Positions 21,031 to 29,390 of a DNA stretch of 64,000 nucleotides are shown piece by piece; the first letter of the stretch is position 1; each line of letters begins with the position of its first letter. Source of the DNA: Streptomyces olivochromogenes (GTDB lineage Bacteria > Actinomycetota > Actinomycetes > Streptomycetales > Streptomycetaceae); assembly GCF_001514115.1 (NCBI RefSeq), contig NZ_KQ948452.1, positions 248,001 through 312,000 of the forward strand, given 5' to 3'. Position numbers and translations under genes: made by a program. Below the pieces are notes generated by a model that was not told where the DNA came from, ran no database searches, and worked only from the letters and a program-made list of their open reading frames with translations.

Positions 21031-21393
21031 TCACATGCGAGTCAAGGCGTCCCGAACCGCTTCCTCCGTGCGTGCCACGACGGCCGTCCCGTCGTCCGCC
21101 GTGATGATCGGGCGCTGGATGAGCTTCGGGTGCTCGGCGAGTGCCTTGATCCACCGCCCACGCGAACCGGCGTCGCGTGCCCACGATTTCAGGTCGAGCT
21201 CCTTTGCGACGGCCTCCTGCGTCCGGGTGATGTCCCATGGCTCGAGGCCCAGCCGCTCCAGTACGTCCTGGATCTCGTCCTCCGTGGGTACGTCCTCCAG
21301 GTAGCGGCGGACGGTGTACTGCGCCCCCTCGGCGTCGAGCAGGCTGATGGCGCCGCGGCACTTCGAACAGGCCGGATTGATCCAGATCTCCAT
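21031..21393 (-). CDS. ArsC/Spx-family arsenate reductase-like protein
   Basis: 120 aa. The thioredoxin-fold N terminus MEIWINPACSKC has Cys9 and Cys12 in CxxC, followed by RRYLEDVPTEDEIQDVLERL, and RPIITADDGTAVVAR near the C terminus, as in the ArsC/Spx family. Classical glutaredoxin-coupled ArsC has CxxS/T-type surroundings plus Arg residues, and no ars genes are nearby, so a general thiol/disulfide role is equally likely. Start ATG 21393; no clear RBS, possibly leaderless. Confidence 0.82.
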   Translation of the reverse strand: MEIWINPACSKCRGAISLLDAEGAQYTVRRYLEDVPTEDEIQDVLERLGLEPWDITRTQEAVAKELDLKSWARDAGSRGRWIKALAEHPKLIQRPIITADDGTAVVARTEEAVRDALTRM

Positions 21394-21575
21394 GCAGCAC
21401 ACGTTACGTGGGACCCCCTTTTCCGCCGGTGTGCGGGAAGCTCCCTCGTTCCTCTCCATGAGGCCGACACCGCGCGGTTCATCACAAGATCATCACTCCA
21501 TCTCCATGCCTCTGTCATATGCCACACCCAGGTAATAGCGTCATCCCACCCGAAAGCACAGCCAGGGGGGACGAG

Positions 21576-22079
21576 ATGACTGACCCGTACACAACGCTGC
21601 CTGCTCCACGCCCGCCGGACACGCGGCCCTGGCGCAAGCGCAAGCGCGTGTGGGCGGCCGGGATCCTTGTGTTCGGTCTGGGAGCCATGGGTGGCACCCA
21701 GAGCGCGCAGGACGAGGTGGACGCGGCGAAGGCTGCGGCTGCCAGGCCCCGTCCGACGATCACGGTGACCGCCACGGCCACGGCCACCGCCACCGCCACC
21801 GTCACCGTCACCGCGACGCCGAAGCCGCGGGCCACCGTGACCAAGACGGTGCGGACGCCGGGCCCGACCAAAACGGTCACCGAGGCCGCGCGGGACGCCG
21901 GGGTGGACACAAGCGGGAGCAGTGACACCGGCACCTGCTCGATCGTCTCCAACTCGGGCAACTGCTACGAGGCGGGGCAGTACTGCCGGAACAGGGATCA
22001 CGGCGCTTCGACGACGGATGCCGGTGGTGCGGGCATCACGTGCGCCTACCGCAACGGGTGGCGCTGGACCTACTCCTGA
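21576..22079 (+). CDS. single-pass membrane/secreted protein with Cys-rich C-terminal domain
   Basis: 167 aa. A cytoplasmic basic N terminus (RPWRKRKR) precedes a transmembrane helix (WAAGILVFGLGAMGG), a Thr/Val/Ala repeat (TVTATATATATATVTV) encoded by GCCACC-type simple repeats, a second Thr-rich stretch and a small domain with four Cys (GTCSIVSN, NCYEAGQYCRN, GITCAYRNG) ending WRWTYS. The Cys domain recalls Excalibur-like extracellular modules but lacks their DxDxDG loop. Start ATG 21576 after a G-rich RBS. It ends at a hairpin. Confidence 0.78.
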   Translation: MTDPYTTLPAPRPPDTRPWRKRKRVWAAGILVFGLGAMGGTQSAQDEVDAAKAAAARPRPTITVTATATATATATVTVTATPKPRATVTKTVRTPGPTKTVTEAARDAGVDTSGSSDTGTCSIVSNSGNCYEAGQYCRNRDHGASTTDAGGAGITCAYRNGWRWTYS

Positions 22080-22099
22080 CGGCGTGAGCCGCCCCTTTC

Positions 22100-22137
22100 C
22101 CGGTGGGTGACGAACGGGTCCCCGTCGTGCCCACCGG
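22100..22137 (+). terminator. imperfect hairpin terminator
   Basis: CCGGTGGG (22100-22107) pairs with CCCACCGG (22130-22137), with an inner GACG/CGTC pairing and a small bulge, 20 bases after the stop of the preceding gene. Confidence 0.65.
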
Positions 22138-22338
22138 AGGGTCTGTTCGAATTTGCCGCCGCCTCACGCGCATCTCGCGGAACTGCTGTGACGCGGCGGC
22201 AATTCCCTTGCTCACCTGGATGTTTGCTGGACTCTGCGGACTCCCTGGATGTCAGTGCCGGGCAGTAAACTGGAAGCAGTGTTCGAGGGTGTCGCCGGGG
22301 GGTCCGGATGGCGCCCTGACCGCGACAGGAGGATGCCT

Positions 22339-22647
22339 GTGCCCGCTGCCGCACTGAAGCCGCTGCCCACTCAGTCCACGTCCAAGAGGGCGGTCCTGAT
22401 GGACCTGCCGTACGAGCCCGTGGCGAAGCGCCCGTTGCCGCCGGGGCGGCCTCGCGAGTGGTACGTCACGCACAACCGCCGGCTCAAGGCGATGCGTCTC
22501 GCGATCGCTCTGCTCGACTCCGGTGTGTACGTTCCGAATCAGGCCCGCAACGAGAAGATCCGCAGTACTGCGGAGGCGATCGGTGTTCATCCGCCGTCGG
22601 ACACCACGTGCCACATGGTGCGCGCGCTGATGCGGTACGCGCGCTGA
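22339..22647 (+). CDS. conserved hypothetical protein, 102 aa
   Basis: Basic protein (LPPGRPREWYVTHNRRLKAM, then RLAIALLDSGVYVPNQARNE, STAEAIGVHPPSDTTCHMVR). The helical middle with several Arg/Lys suggests nucleic-acid binding, but no family is recognised with confidence. The start is decided by the RBS: a perfect AGGAGG at 22327-22332 leaves 6 bases to GTG 22339, whereas the ATG at 22333 directly abuts it. An extragenic repeat array begins 25 bases after the stop. Confidence 0.78.
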   Translation: MPAAALKPLPTQSTSKRAVLMDLPYEPVAKRPLPPGRPREWYVTHNRRLKAMRLAIALLDSGVYVPNQARNEKIRSTAEAIGVHPPSDTTCHMVRALMRYAR

Positions 22648-22672
22648 GCGCCGGGGCGGCGGGGCCGAGGTT

Positions 22673-23400
22673 CCTCGCCCCCGCCGCCCCTACCCATCCC
22701 GTCCCCGGGGGCTCCGCCCCCAGCCCCCCCATCGGCCTGAACGGCCTCGTCCTCAAACGCCGGACGGGCTGAAAGACGCAGGCTGGGGTGGGTGGGTCAT
22801 CGGCCTCCGGGCTCGTCCTCGAACGCCGGATGGGTTGAAAGACGCGGGCTGGGGTGGGTGGGTCATCGGCCTCCGGGCTCGTCCTCGAACGCCGGACGGG
22901 CTCAATGATGCGGGCCGAGGTGGGGTGTGGCTTCCGGGCTTGCCCTGGAACGCCGGACGACCCGAGGCTTTTAGGGGCGCGGGGAACTGCGCGCCCAGCC
23001 CCCACCGGCCCGCAGCCGAGCGACCAGGGGTGGGTGGGGATTCGGGGCGAAGCCCCGCTCAGGGGCGCGGGGAACTGCGCGAGCAACCCCTACCGGTCCG
23101 CAGCCGAGCGGCCGGGGGTGGGTGGGGATTCGGGGCGAAGCCCCGCTCAGGGGCGCGGGGAACTGCGCGAGCAACCCCTACCGGTCCGCAGCCGAGCGAC
23201 CAGGGGTGGGCGGGGATTCGGGGCGAAGCCCCGCCCGGGGGCGCGGGGAACTGCGCGAGCAACGCCTACCGGTCCGCGGTCGAAGGACCACCGGGATCCG
23301 GGGCGAAGCCCCGGCCGAGGGGCGCGGGGAACTGCGCGATCCGCCTCCACCCACCCGCGGCTGAACGGCACACCGAGGGGCCGGGGCGGAGCCCGTTCCC
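22673..23400. repeat. composite extragenic repeat with 88-bp tandem array
   Basis: It begins with the same end sequence as the 16271 element (CCTCGCCCCCGCCGCCCC), followed by three variants of CGTCCTCRAACGCCGGAYGGG in ~65-bp units (22735-22915). Five tandem units then start GGGGCGCGGGGAACTGCGCG at 22974, 23062, 23150, 23238 and 23319 (period 88, 88, 88, 81). Each unit carries a CGGGGCGAAGCCCCG hairpin. It fills the space between two convergent genes. Confidence 0.9.
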
Positions 23401-23404
23401 TCCG

Positions 23405-24604
23405 TCACTGCCCCGTCGTCAGTTCCTTCTCCAGGGGGGTTCGGAAGCGGGGCGTGATCCGGGTCGGGCCCAGCCAGGCCCGTAGCCGGTCGGCCTCCGT
23501 CTCGATGGCGGCCAGTGCCTCCCGCCCCACCCCGGCAGGCTCCAGCACCCGCCACACCAGGGCCCCATCGGCCCGCTGCGCCCACCCCCCGACCACCCGC
23601 CCGTCCCACCACACCGTCGGCCCGACATTCCCACTGCCGTCGAAGAGGGCGGGGCGGAGGGAGGGGGAGAGGTACCAGTCCCGTTCCTGCCACCCCATGG
23701 CCGTGGGATCGAGCCCGGGCAGGAGCGCGGCCCACGGCGCGGCGGGGCCGGGGACGGGGGCGATGTCGTCGGCGGTCACATATCCGGTGACCCCGTCGTC
23801 GAGCGACACGGCCACCGCCCCGATCGCGGCCAGCGCCCGCCGCACATCGGTGACCTTCCACCCCGTCCACCACTTGAGGTCGGCCTCGGTGGCGGGCCCG
23901 CACACCGCGAGCCAGCGGCGCAGCAGCTCGGGCTGGGCCTCGGAGGGCGGGAGTTCGGGATGCGGCGGTGCCACGGCCCAGCGGAACTGGGTCGACGTCC
24001 AGGACCCCAGCGGGCGCCCCCGCACCACCCGCCCCTCGACCCCGAGCACCCGCATCAGCCGGGACGACACGGTGTGCGCGCTCTCGTAACTCCGCCCCGC
24101 GCCGTACGTGAACTGCTCCCTCAACCGCGGCTCGTCCTGGACGAGTTCGTTCACCGTGGCCTGCCCGCGCCGCGCCAGCGCGGCGAGCGCGGACGCCTCC
24201 ACCTCGGCGAGCCACTCCTCGCTCAGCCGCCCGTCGCTGCCGCTCACCAGGTCCTTGATCAGCCCGGCCCGGGCCTTCGCGGCGATCGCGAGCCCCGTCG
24301 AGGCGTGCACCACCGCGGCCAGCTCGGCGGGGAACACGAACACGGTGTGCCGCATGCCGTGCATCCGTACCAGCGTCCGGTCCTCGTACAACGCCCGGTC
24401 GAGCTCCGCCACCGTCTTCCCCGCGTCCGCGAGCCGCGCGCCCACCGCCAGGTACACCGTCGCCGGATCGGTCCCGTGCAGTGCGACCAGGGACCTGGCG
24501 ACCTCCTCGGGACTCGCCGCGTGCGCCGTCCCCGCGAGCCGGTGCCGCAGGGCGAGCCGGGCCCGCCGCTCCGCCACCGCGATGTGCCGCCGTTCCTCGC
24601 CCAC
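23405..24604 (-). CDS. winged-helix DNA-binding protein, AlkX/AlkZ-like (PF06224, HTH_42)
   Basis: 399 aa from GTG 24604. It matches the HTH_42 family by overall pattern: N-terminal ARLALRHRLAG and VARSLVALHGTDPATVYLAV, then LYEDRTLVRMHGMRHTVFVF, ADLKWWTGWKVTDVRRAL and the C-terminal WWDGRVVGGWAQR. In E. coli YcaQ and Streptomyces AlkZ this fold is a DNA glycosylase acting on interstrand crosslinks and alkylated bases. The QxQ/QxD catalytic motif of that clade is not obvious here, so activity is uncertain. GGGAGG lies 4 bases before the GTG. The gene ends at the repeat array. Confidence 0.8.
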   Translation of the reverse strand: MGEERRHIAVAERRARLALRHRLAGTAHAASPEEVARSLVALHGTDPATVYLAVGARLADAGKTVAELDRALYEDRTLVRMHGMRHTVFVFPAELAAVVHASTGLAIAAKARAGLIKDLVSGSDGRLSEEWLAEVEASALAALARRGQATVNELVQDEPRLREQFTYGAGRSYESAHTVSSRLMRVLGVEGRVVRGRPLGSWTSTQFRWAVAPPHPELPPSEAQPELLRRWLAVCGPATEADLKWWTGWKVTDVRRALAAIGAVAVSLDDGVTGYVTADDIAPVPGPAAPWAALLPGLDPTAMGWQERDWYLSPSLRPALFDGSGNVGPTVWWDGRVVGGWAQRADGALVWRVLEPAGVGREALAAIETEADRLRAWLGPTRITPRFRTPLEKELTTGQ

Positions 24605-24736
24605 GCCGCCTCCCTCTCGTAGCTGCCGTCCCCGCATCCTCTCGCGCCTCACCCGATCGGCGCCCCCGCCATGCGTACGCCCCTGCTCACGGCCTTGACT
24701 GAAGCGGGAATCCGCAGCGGACCGTCGGGAGACGAC

Positions 24737-25300
24737 ATGGCGCGGCACGTGAGGCAAGGGATATGCGGGATACGAGGGATACGCGGGACAGGCGGGGTGC
24801 ACGGGGTGAGTGGGATACGGGCGCCCGGCGTACGACGGACCGGCCCGTGGCCCGTGCCCGTCATGCTCCTGCTGGCCCTCGGCGCCTCCCTGACCGGCTG
24901 TTCCCACGGCACCACCCCGTCCGACATGGCCTCCGCCGCCTCCTCCCTCGCGTCCCAGGCCGGCGACTCGCTCGCCTCCGCGACCGCCGAGGCCGGGCGG
25001 AAGTTCGACGAGTTCAAGAACGGCCTTGACGCCAAGGACGAGGTGAAGCTCGGCGACCGGGTGACCATCGACTCCGCGGGCCGGGCCACCGTCAAGGCCA
25101 CCGCCACCAACCCGACGTCCGCGGCGAAGACGTACGCGGTCCAGGTCGACTTCCGCGACAAGGGCGGCAACCTCCTCGACACGGTCGTCGTCACCCTGAA
25201 CGACGTCCCGGCCGGCGCCGCCAAGGACGCCACCGCCCGCAGCACCCGCAGCCTCTCCGGCGACGTCACCGCCGACGTGGCCCGCGCCGTACGGACCTGA
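24737..25300 (+). CDS. lipoprotein with FxLYD-like domain
   Basis: 187 aa. An unusually long N-region (Gly/Ile/Arg repeats, ICGIRGIRGTGG) precedes a signal peptide with lipobox LTGC (LALGASLTGCSH). The mature part has a helical stretch (SAASSLASQAGDSLASATAE) and a beta domain (ATVKATATNPTSAAKTYAV, VDFRDKGGNLLDTVVVTLND) like FxLYD or transglutaminase-associated modules. Its role is unknown, probably at the cell surface. GGGAG 5 bases before ATG 24737 favours this start over ATG 24671. It is divergent from the winged-helix gene. Confidence 0.78.
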   Translation: MARHVRQGICGIRGIRGTGGVHGVSGIRAPGVRRTGPWPVPVMLLLALGASLTGCSHGTTPSDMASAASSLASQAGDSLASATAEAGRKFDEFKNGLDAKDEVKLGDRVTIDSAGRATVKATATNPTSAAKTYAVQVDFRDKGGNLLDTVVVTLNDVPAGAAKDATARSTRSLSGDVTADVARAVRT

Positions 25301-25352
25301 CACCCGCGAACGCGCCTCCCACTCCGGCGACCATCTCGTCGTCGCCGATGCC

Positions 25353-27023
25353 TCAGCCGTACAGTTCGAACAGCCCGGTCACATACGCCGTCAGCCGTTC
25401 GCCCAGCAGTTCGGGGGTCAGGTCCGCGCGCCCGAGTTCCCGCCACGGCACCGCGAGCTTCTCGGCGTCGGGGGAGTAGGCCAGCGCGTCCAGCAGCCGC
25501 CAGTACAAGTGCTCCTCGGCGTCGGCCGGTCGGCGTCCGCCGTGTGCCTCGTACCGTGCGCGGAACCCCAGGCCGTACGCCTCCCCGTGGAGCAGCGCGA
25601 GAGCCGTGGAGCAGTGGGCCACGTCCAGGTCGGCGGGCCCCCACGAGGTCTCCACCCAGTCGACCACCCCGCTGATCCGCAGTGTGTCGCCCGCGCCGGT
25701 GAAGAGCACGTTGCCGGGATGGAAGTCCCGGTGCAGGAAACACCCTTCGTACGCCGGGGGTTCGCGCCGGATCACGTCCACGGCCCGCTCCCACAGCGCG
25801 CCCCGGGGCGCACGGACGCGTTCGGGCGAGGTCCATGCCTGGTACGGGCGCGGGCGGTCGGCAGGAACCACCGCGTGGATACGGGCCAGTTGGCGGGCCA
25901 GCAGGTCGATGCGCCGGTCCAGGTCCTCCTCGTCGACCCGTACCCCGCCCGGCAGCGAGGACATCAACAGCGAGGGATGGTCGCAGTGTTCGGCGGCGGC
26001 GTCGACGGCGTGGAGCTCGGGCGTGGGTACGTCCTCGTACGGGGCGAGCAGGGTGAGGACGGACGCCTCGCGGGCCAGCAGGCCGGGCGCGTGACGGCGG
26101 TAGAAGGGCTTCACGAACGACCGCAGCACCAGACCCGTACCGTCGTCGAGGGTGAGCCGGCGCATCTGGGAGCTCCAGCCGCCGCGCAGGGCCGTGGACT
26201 CCCGTACGCTCCTGCCGGCCGGAAGCTGTTTGGCCACCCAGCCGCGGGTCGCGGTCCACCCCCGCTCGCCAAGGCCCACGAGTACGGCGTCCACGAACCG
26301 CGCCCGGTCGGTGGGATGTTCGCGCAGCCACAGGCCCAGCATGTGGTCGGCGTCGGGGAACTCGAGCCGGGTGAACTGGGCGCGGGCGGTGAGCGCGTCC
26401 GTCACGGCCTCGGTGACGGCGGGCGGGATGACGGCGTCCGTAGCGGGTACGGCGAGGACCGCACGGCCGTCGTACCCGCGCAGCACGTCGAGCGCGGGGG
26501 CCTGCCGCCAGCTGTCCGGCGCCCGGATGATCTCGCTGAAGCGGCCTCCCCCACTCTCGACTTCGCTCGAGCGGGAGGTACCCCCATCCTCCCCGAAGGG
26601 AACCTGCCAGGCCTCGGCGCCGTACACCGCGGGCGCGCACAGGCCCAGCGCCACCACGCGCCGCCCGTAGTGCCCGGCGAGATCGGCCACCGTCTGGCCA
26701 CTCATGCTGAACCCGACGAGGATCAGCGGACCGTCCGCCGGGACCGACGCGTCGATGACGGAGACGGCCTGCTCGAAGCGTCGGCGCAGGCTCAGGTCCT
26801 TGAGTTCGCCCGAGCTCTCACCGTGTCCGGAGAAGTCGAGGGCGAGGCCCCGGCAGCCGCGTGCCACGAACTCCTCCAGCAGCGGGAGCAGCCGCTCCTT
26901 GTTGCCGAGGCCCGCGCCGTGCAGCAGGACGACGGTGGCCGCGGCGCCAGGGCCGTCGTCACCGCCGCCGCTGACGCAGCTCAGTCGTTCACCGTCATGG
27001 CCGTGTGCGAAGGAGGCGAGCAT
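25353..27023 (-). CDS. fusion of alpha/beta hydrolase and aminoglycoside-phosphotransferase-like kinase
   Basis: 556 aa in one frame. Residues 1-270 are an alpha/beta hydrolase: VVLLHGAGLGNKERLLPLL, LDFSGHGESSG, nucleophile Ser in LVGFSMSGQTVADLAG, Asp in AVPATDAVIPP, His in DADHMLGLW. Residues ~290-556 are an APH/choline-kinase-type domain: catalytic HRDFHPGNVLF and metal Asp in GVVDWVETSWGP. The substrate is unknown; the kinase half could phosphorylate a small molecule that the hydrolase half processes. Residues around GGTSRSSEVESGGG are encoded by a short hairpin repeat inserted in frame (26545-26587). The start is ATG 27023. Confidence 0.85.
   Translation of the reverse strand: MLASFAHGHDGERLSCVSGGGDDGPGAAATVVLLHGAGLGNKERLLPLLEEFVARGCRGLALDFSGHGESSGELKDLSLRRRFEQAVSVIDASVPADGPLILVGFSMSGQTVADLAGHYGRRVVALGLCAPAVYGAEAWQVPFGEDGGTSRSSEVESGGGRFSEIIRAPDSWRQAPALDVLRGYDGRAVLAVPATDAVIPPAVTEAVTDALTARAQFTRLEFPDADHMLGLWLREHPTDRARFVDAVLVGLGERGWTATRGWVAKQLPAGRSVRESTALRGGWSSQMRRLTLDDGTGLVLRSFVKPFYRRHAPGLLAREASVLTLLAPYEDVPTPELHAVDAAAEHCDHPSLLMSSLPGGVRVDEEDLDRRIDLLARQLARIHAVVPADRPRPYQAWTSPERVRAPRGALWERAVDVIRREPPAYEGCFLHRDFHPGNVLFTGAGDTLRISGVVDWVETSWGPADLDVAHCSTALALLHGEAYGLGFRARYEAHGGRRPADAEEHLYWRLLDALAYSPDAEKLAVPWRELGRADLTPELLGERLTAYVTGLFELYG
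26545..26587. repeat. short hairpin repeat inserted in frame in a coding region
   Basis: CCTCCC...GGGAGG arms enclose a second palindrome, CTCGACTTCGCTCGAG. The same motif class (CTCGAGCGAAG...GAGAGTGGGGGAGG) is, from memory, dispersed in streptomycete genomes. Here it adds about 14 residues (GGTSRSSEVESGGG) to the alpha/beta-hydrolase domain between the nucleophile and Asp regions. Confidence 0.7.
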
Positions 27024-27082
27024 CCCCCCATTTACCCACGCCCGCTTTTCCTCTCTCTACGTACCGACGGTCCCCGGCCAGG

Positions 27083-27667
27083 TCACAGACCTGGGGCGCC
27101 CCAGATCGGGAACCAGCGGCTGAGGTCCTGCTCGATCCGCAGATCGTCCGCGAGCGTGGCCTTGACCTGCAGTTCCAGCGCGTTGTCGCGCCGTTGGGCC
27201 TCGCCGGCCAGCGGTGCGAAGGGATAGAAGGTGCCGCGCTTGTAGAGGTAGACGAGTCCGAGCCGCCGCTGCCCGGTGTCCTGGAAGCCGGCCACGGAGC
27301 AGAGCAGCTGCGGTCCGAAGCCGCTGCCCTCCAGCGCGCTGTTGACCGCGTGCAGATCACTGACCAGCGCGGGCAGATCGTCCGGTTCCCGCCGTGAGAC
27401 CAGCCACGAGTACCCGTACTCGTCCCGGCGGACCTCCACCGGCGGACCCGTGCGCTCGGCATCCGCGTCGAGCAGCTCCTGCACCTCCTGGTGTGCCTGG
27501 GCGAAGGCCCCGCCCTCGACGCTCGCGAAACACACCGCGCCCGTCCCGGTCGGGGTGAAGCCGGCGGCGGCCTGCAGGGTCAGGGCCGCCGACGGCAGCC
27601 CGAAGAGCTGGTCGAGATCGGGCGCGACGGCCTTGGTACGCCCGAGCAGGATGTCCAGGAACCCCAT
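27083..27667 (-). CDS. pspAB: PspA-associated protein PspAB
   Basis: 194 aa. It starts MGFLDILLGRTKAVAPDLDQ and continues FGLPSAALTLQAAAGFTPTG, ending SRWFPIWGAPGL, the pattern I know for actinobacterial PspAB. The family accompanies PspA/HtpX envelope-stress systems. Here it directly follows htpX on the same strand (99 bases apart), supporting a shared role in membrane-protein quality control. PspA itself is not in the window. The start ATG 27667 is unambiguous. Confidence 0.82.
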   Translation of the reverse strand: MGFLDILLGRTKAVAPDLDQLFGLPSAALTLQAAAGFTPTGTGAVCFASVEGGAFAQAHQEVQELLDADAERTGPPVEVRRDEYGYSWLVSRREPDDLPALVSDLHAVNSALEGSGFGPQLLCSVAGFQDTGQRRLGLVYLYKRGTFYPFAPLAGEAQRRDNALELQVKATLADDLRIEQDLSRWFPIWGAPGL

Positions 27668-27766
27668 GCAGTCGGCCGCCTTTCCGGAAGGGACGAAGGG
27701 CCACGGCCCAGGAAGAGCAGGGTGGGTCGGGAAGGGCCAGGAAGGGCCAGGGAGGAGCAGGAAGAG

Positions 27767-28690
27767 TCAGGCGGTGTTCTCCGGAGTCGCCGCCTCACCC
27801 AGCTCCGCCGAGATCCTGCCCAGTTGTTCGAGCCGCTGCTCCAGGCTGGGGTGGGTCGAGAAGAGCTTCGCGATCCCCGGTTCGGCACCGAAGGCCGGCG
27901 TGAAGTAGAACGCGTTGAACGCCTGCGCCGTCCGCAGGTCCTTGGTCGGGATCCGCGCGATGTCCCCGGAGACCTTCGTCAGCGCGGACGCCAGCGCCGA
28001 GGGCCGGCCGGTGAGCAGGGCGGCGGACCGGTCGGCGGCCAGCTCGCGGTACCGGGACAGGGCCCGGATGAGCAGGAAGCTGATCGCGTACACGGCCGCG
28101 GAGACGGCCATCACCGCCATGAAGATCGCCACGGTGTTCTGGTCCTTGCGGCCGCGCCCGCCGAAGAGCTGGGAGTAGAAGGCGAACCGCACGATCAGCC
28201 CGGCGATCACCCCGAGGAACGAGGCCACGGTGATCACGGCGACGTCCTTGTGCGCCACGTGCGACAGCTCGTGCGCGAGCACGCCCTCCAGCTCGTCGGG
28301 CTCCAGCCGCCGCAGCAGCCCGGTGGTCACGCACAGGACCGCGTGATCGGCGTTCCGCCCGGTCGCGAACGCGTTCGGCATGTCGATGTCCGACACGGCG
28401 ACCAGCGGCTTCGGCATGTCGGCGACGGCACACAGCCGGTCGACGACCCCGTGCAGCTGCGGATACTCCTCGCGCTCCACGATCCGGCCGTGCATCGCGT
28501 AGAGCGCGATCCGGTCCGAGAACCAGTACTGCGCGCCGAGCAGCAGGGCCGCGACGACCACGACCAGCACCCAGGATTTCAACAGCACGATCAACGCGGC
28601 GACGAAGGCCACGTACAGCAATCCGAGCAGGAACAGCGTGACCGTCATGCGTACGGTCAACCGCGGATCGCTCCGGAACCGGCTCTGCAT
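27767..28690 (-). CDS. htpX: zinc metalloprotease HtpX
   Basis: 307 aa M48-family membrane protease. Two N-terminal TM helices (MTVTLFLLGLLYVAFVAALI, SWVLVVVVAALLLGAQYWF), zinc-binding HEXXH in VLAHELSHVAHKDV, two further TM segments, and the third ligand Glu in SRYRELAADRSAALLTG. It cleaves misfolded membrane proteins on the cytoplasmic side in envelope stress. ATG 28690 (MQSRFRSDPR) is chosen over ATG 28696 because GGGGG sits about 8 bases upstream. pspAB follows in the same direction. Confidence 0.93.
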   Translation of the reverse strand: MQSRFRSDPRLTVRMTVTLFLLGLLYVAFVAALIVLLKSWVLVVVVAALLLGAQYWFSDRIALYAMHGRIVEREEYPQLHGVVDRLCAVADMPKPLVAVSDIDMPNAFATGRNADHAVLCVTTGLLRRLEPDELEGVLAHELSHVAHKDVAVITVASFLGVIAGLIVRFAFYSQLFGGRGRKDQNTVAIFMAVMAVSAAVYAISFLLIRALSRYRELAADRSAALLTGRPSALASALTKVSGDIARIPTKDLRTAQAFNAFYFTPAFGAEPGIAKLFSTHPSLEQRLEQLGRISAELGEAATPENTA

Positions 28691-29050
28691 CTGCATCACC
28701 CCCGCAGTAAGGCACTCGTCCCGCTGTCCAGTGTGCACCTGCGGATGCCCATGGAGCGGTTCCGAACAGCCCTAGGAGGGGCAAAGGCCACCTGTGGGAT
28801 TCCGGGCAGGAACTGAGGGATTCCGTCCAAGATGCTGAGTGGTCGATCGCCGACTAGCCTTTATTCGCGAGCAGCTCTTCATGAAAAGAGCCGCCACCGG
28901 AGTACGCCCGCTGCACGCGTCGGCGGCATGAACGTACTCCCTGTACTCGGGCGAGCATCGCGCCGGACCCGCTCCGTCGCGGTCACGGCCATCTGCCATC
29001 CGTCTCGTGCCTCCGAAAGACCGCACGAGGGGTGCAAGGAGGATTCATCC
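28691..29050. other. divergent intergenic region between htpX and the GFNNGF-repeat gene
   Basis: About 360 bases with promoters for both genes. A small hairpin (AGCTCTT / AAGAGC near 28874) is the only structure I see. Short ORFs here lack RBS and codon bias. Confidence 0.4.
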
Positions 29051-29377
29051 ATGAAGGCACAACGTGCGAGGCGCTTCTTCGCGGTATCCGCCATCGGCGT
29101 TCTGATGGCCGGAGGCGCCGCGATCGGCGCAGCAGGTACGGCCTCGGCAGCTGCCCCGGCCCAAGCCCACTCCCAGGTCACCACCAACGGCTGTTCCAAC
29201 TGGGGTGGCCGTGGCAACTGTGGCTTCGGCTTCAACAACGGTTTCAACACCGGCTTCAACCGTTTCGGCTTCAACAACGGTTTCGGCTTCAACAACGGAT
29301 TCGGCTTCAACAACGGCTTCAACAACGGCTTCAGCAACGGCTTCGGTGGTGGAGTCGTAGTGATTGTGGTGCCCTGA
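29051..29377 (+). CDS. small secreted GFNNGF-repeat protein
   Basis: 108 aa. Signal peptide with cleavage after AGTASAAAPAQA. The mature part has one Cys pair (NGCSNWGGRGNCGF), a run of GFNNGF/GFNTGF/GFSNGF units (about 40 residues built almost only of Gly, Phe, Asn) and a hydrophobic tail GGGVVVIVVP. The Asn/Gly/Phe composition and hydrophobic tail suggest self-assembly at the cell surface, loosely like chaplins or other aggregating proteins, but I recognise no family. GGAGG 8 bases before ATG 29051. A strong terminator follows. Confidence 0.8.
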   Translation: MKAQRARRFFAVSAIGVLMAGGAAIGAAGTASAAAPAQAHSQVTTNGCSNWGGRGNCGFGFNNGFNTGFNRFGFNNGFGFNNGFGFNNGFNNGFSNGFGGGVVVIVVP

Positions 29378-29390
29378 CCGGACCACGGCC

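Noticed and set aside
22974-23400. CRISPR array
   Set aside because: Units are 81-88 bp and repeat over their full length with no unique spacers; no cas genes.
22835-24089. Plus-strand frames with repeated [13 protein letters not shown]-like sequence
   Set aside because: Translations of the 88-bp DNA tandem array, with no RBS or signal; the repeat is non-coding DNA.
24649-26640. 663-aa minus-strand frame overlapping the hydrolase-kinase and lipoprotein genes
   Set aside because: Frame-shifted shadow of the kinase fusion followed by antisense of the lipoprotein; very high Arg/Pro content and no recognisable motif.
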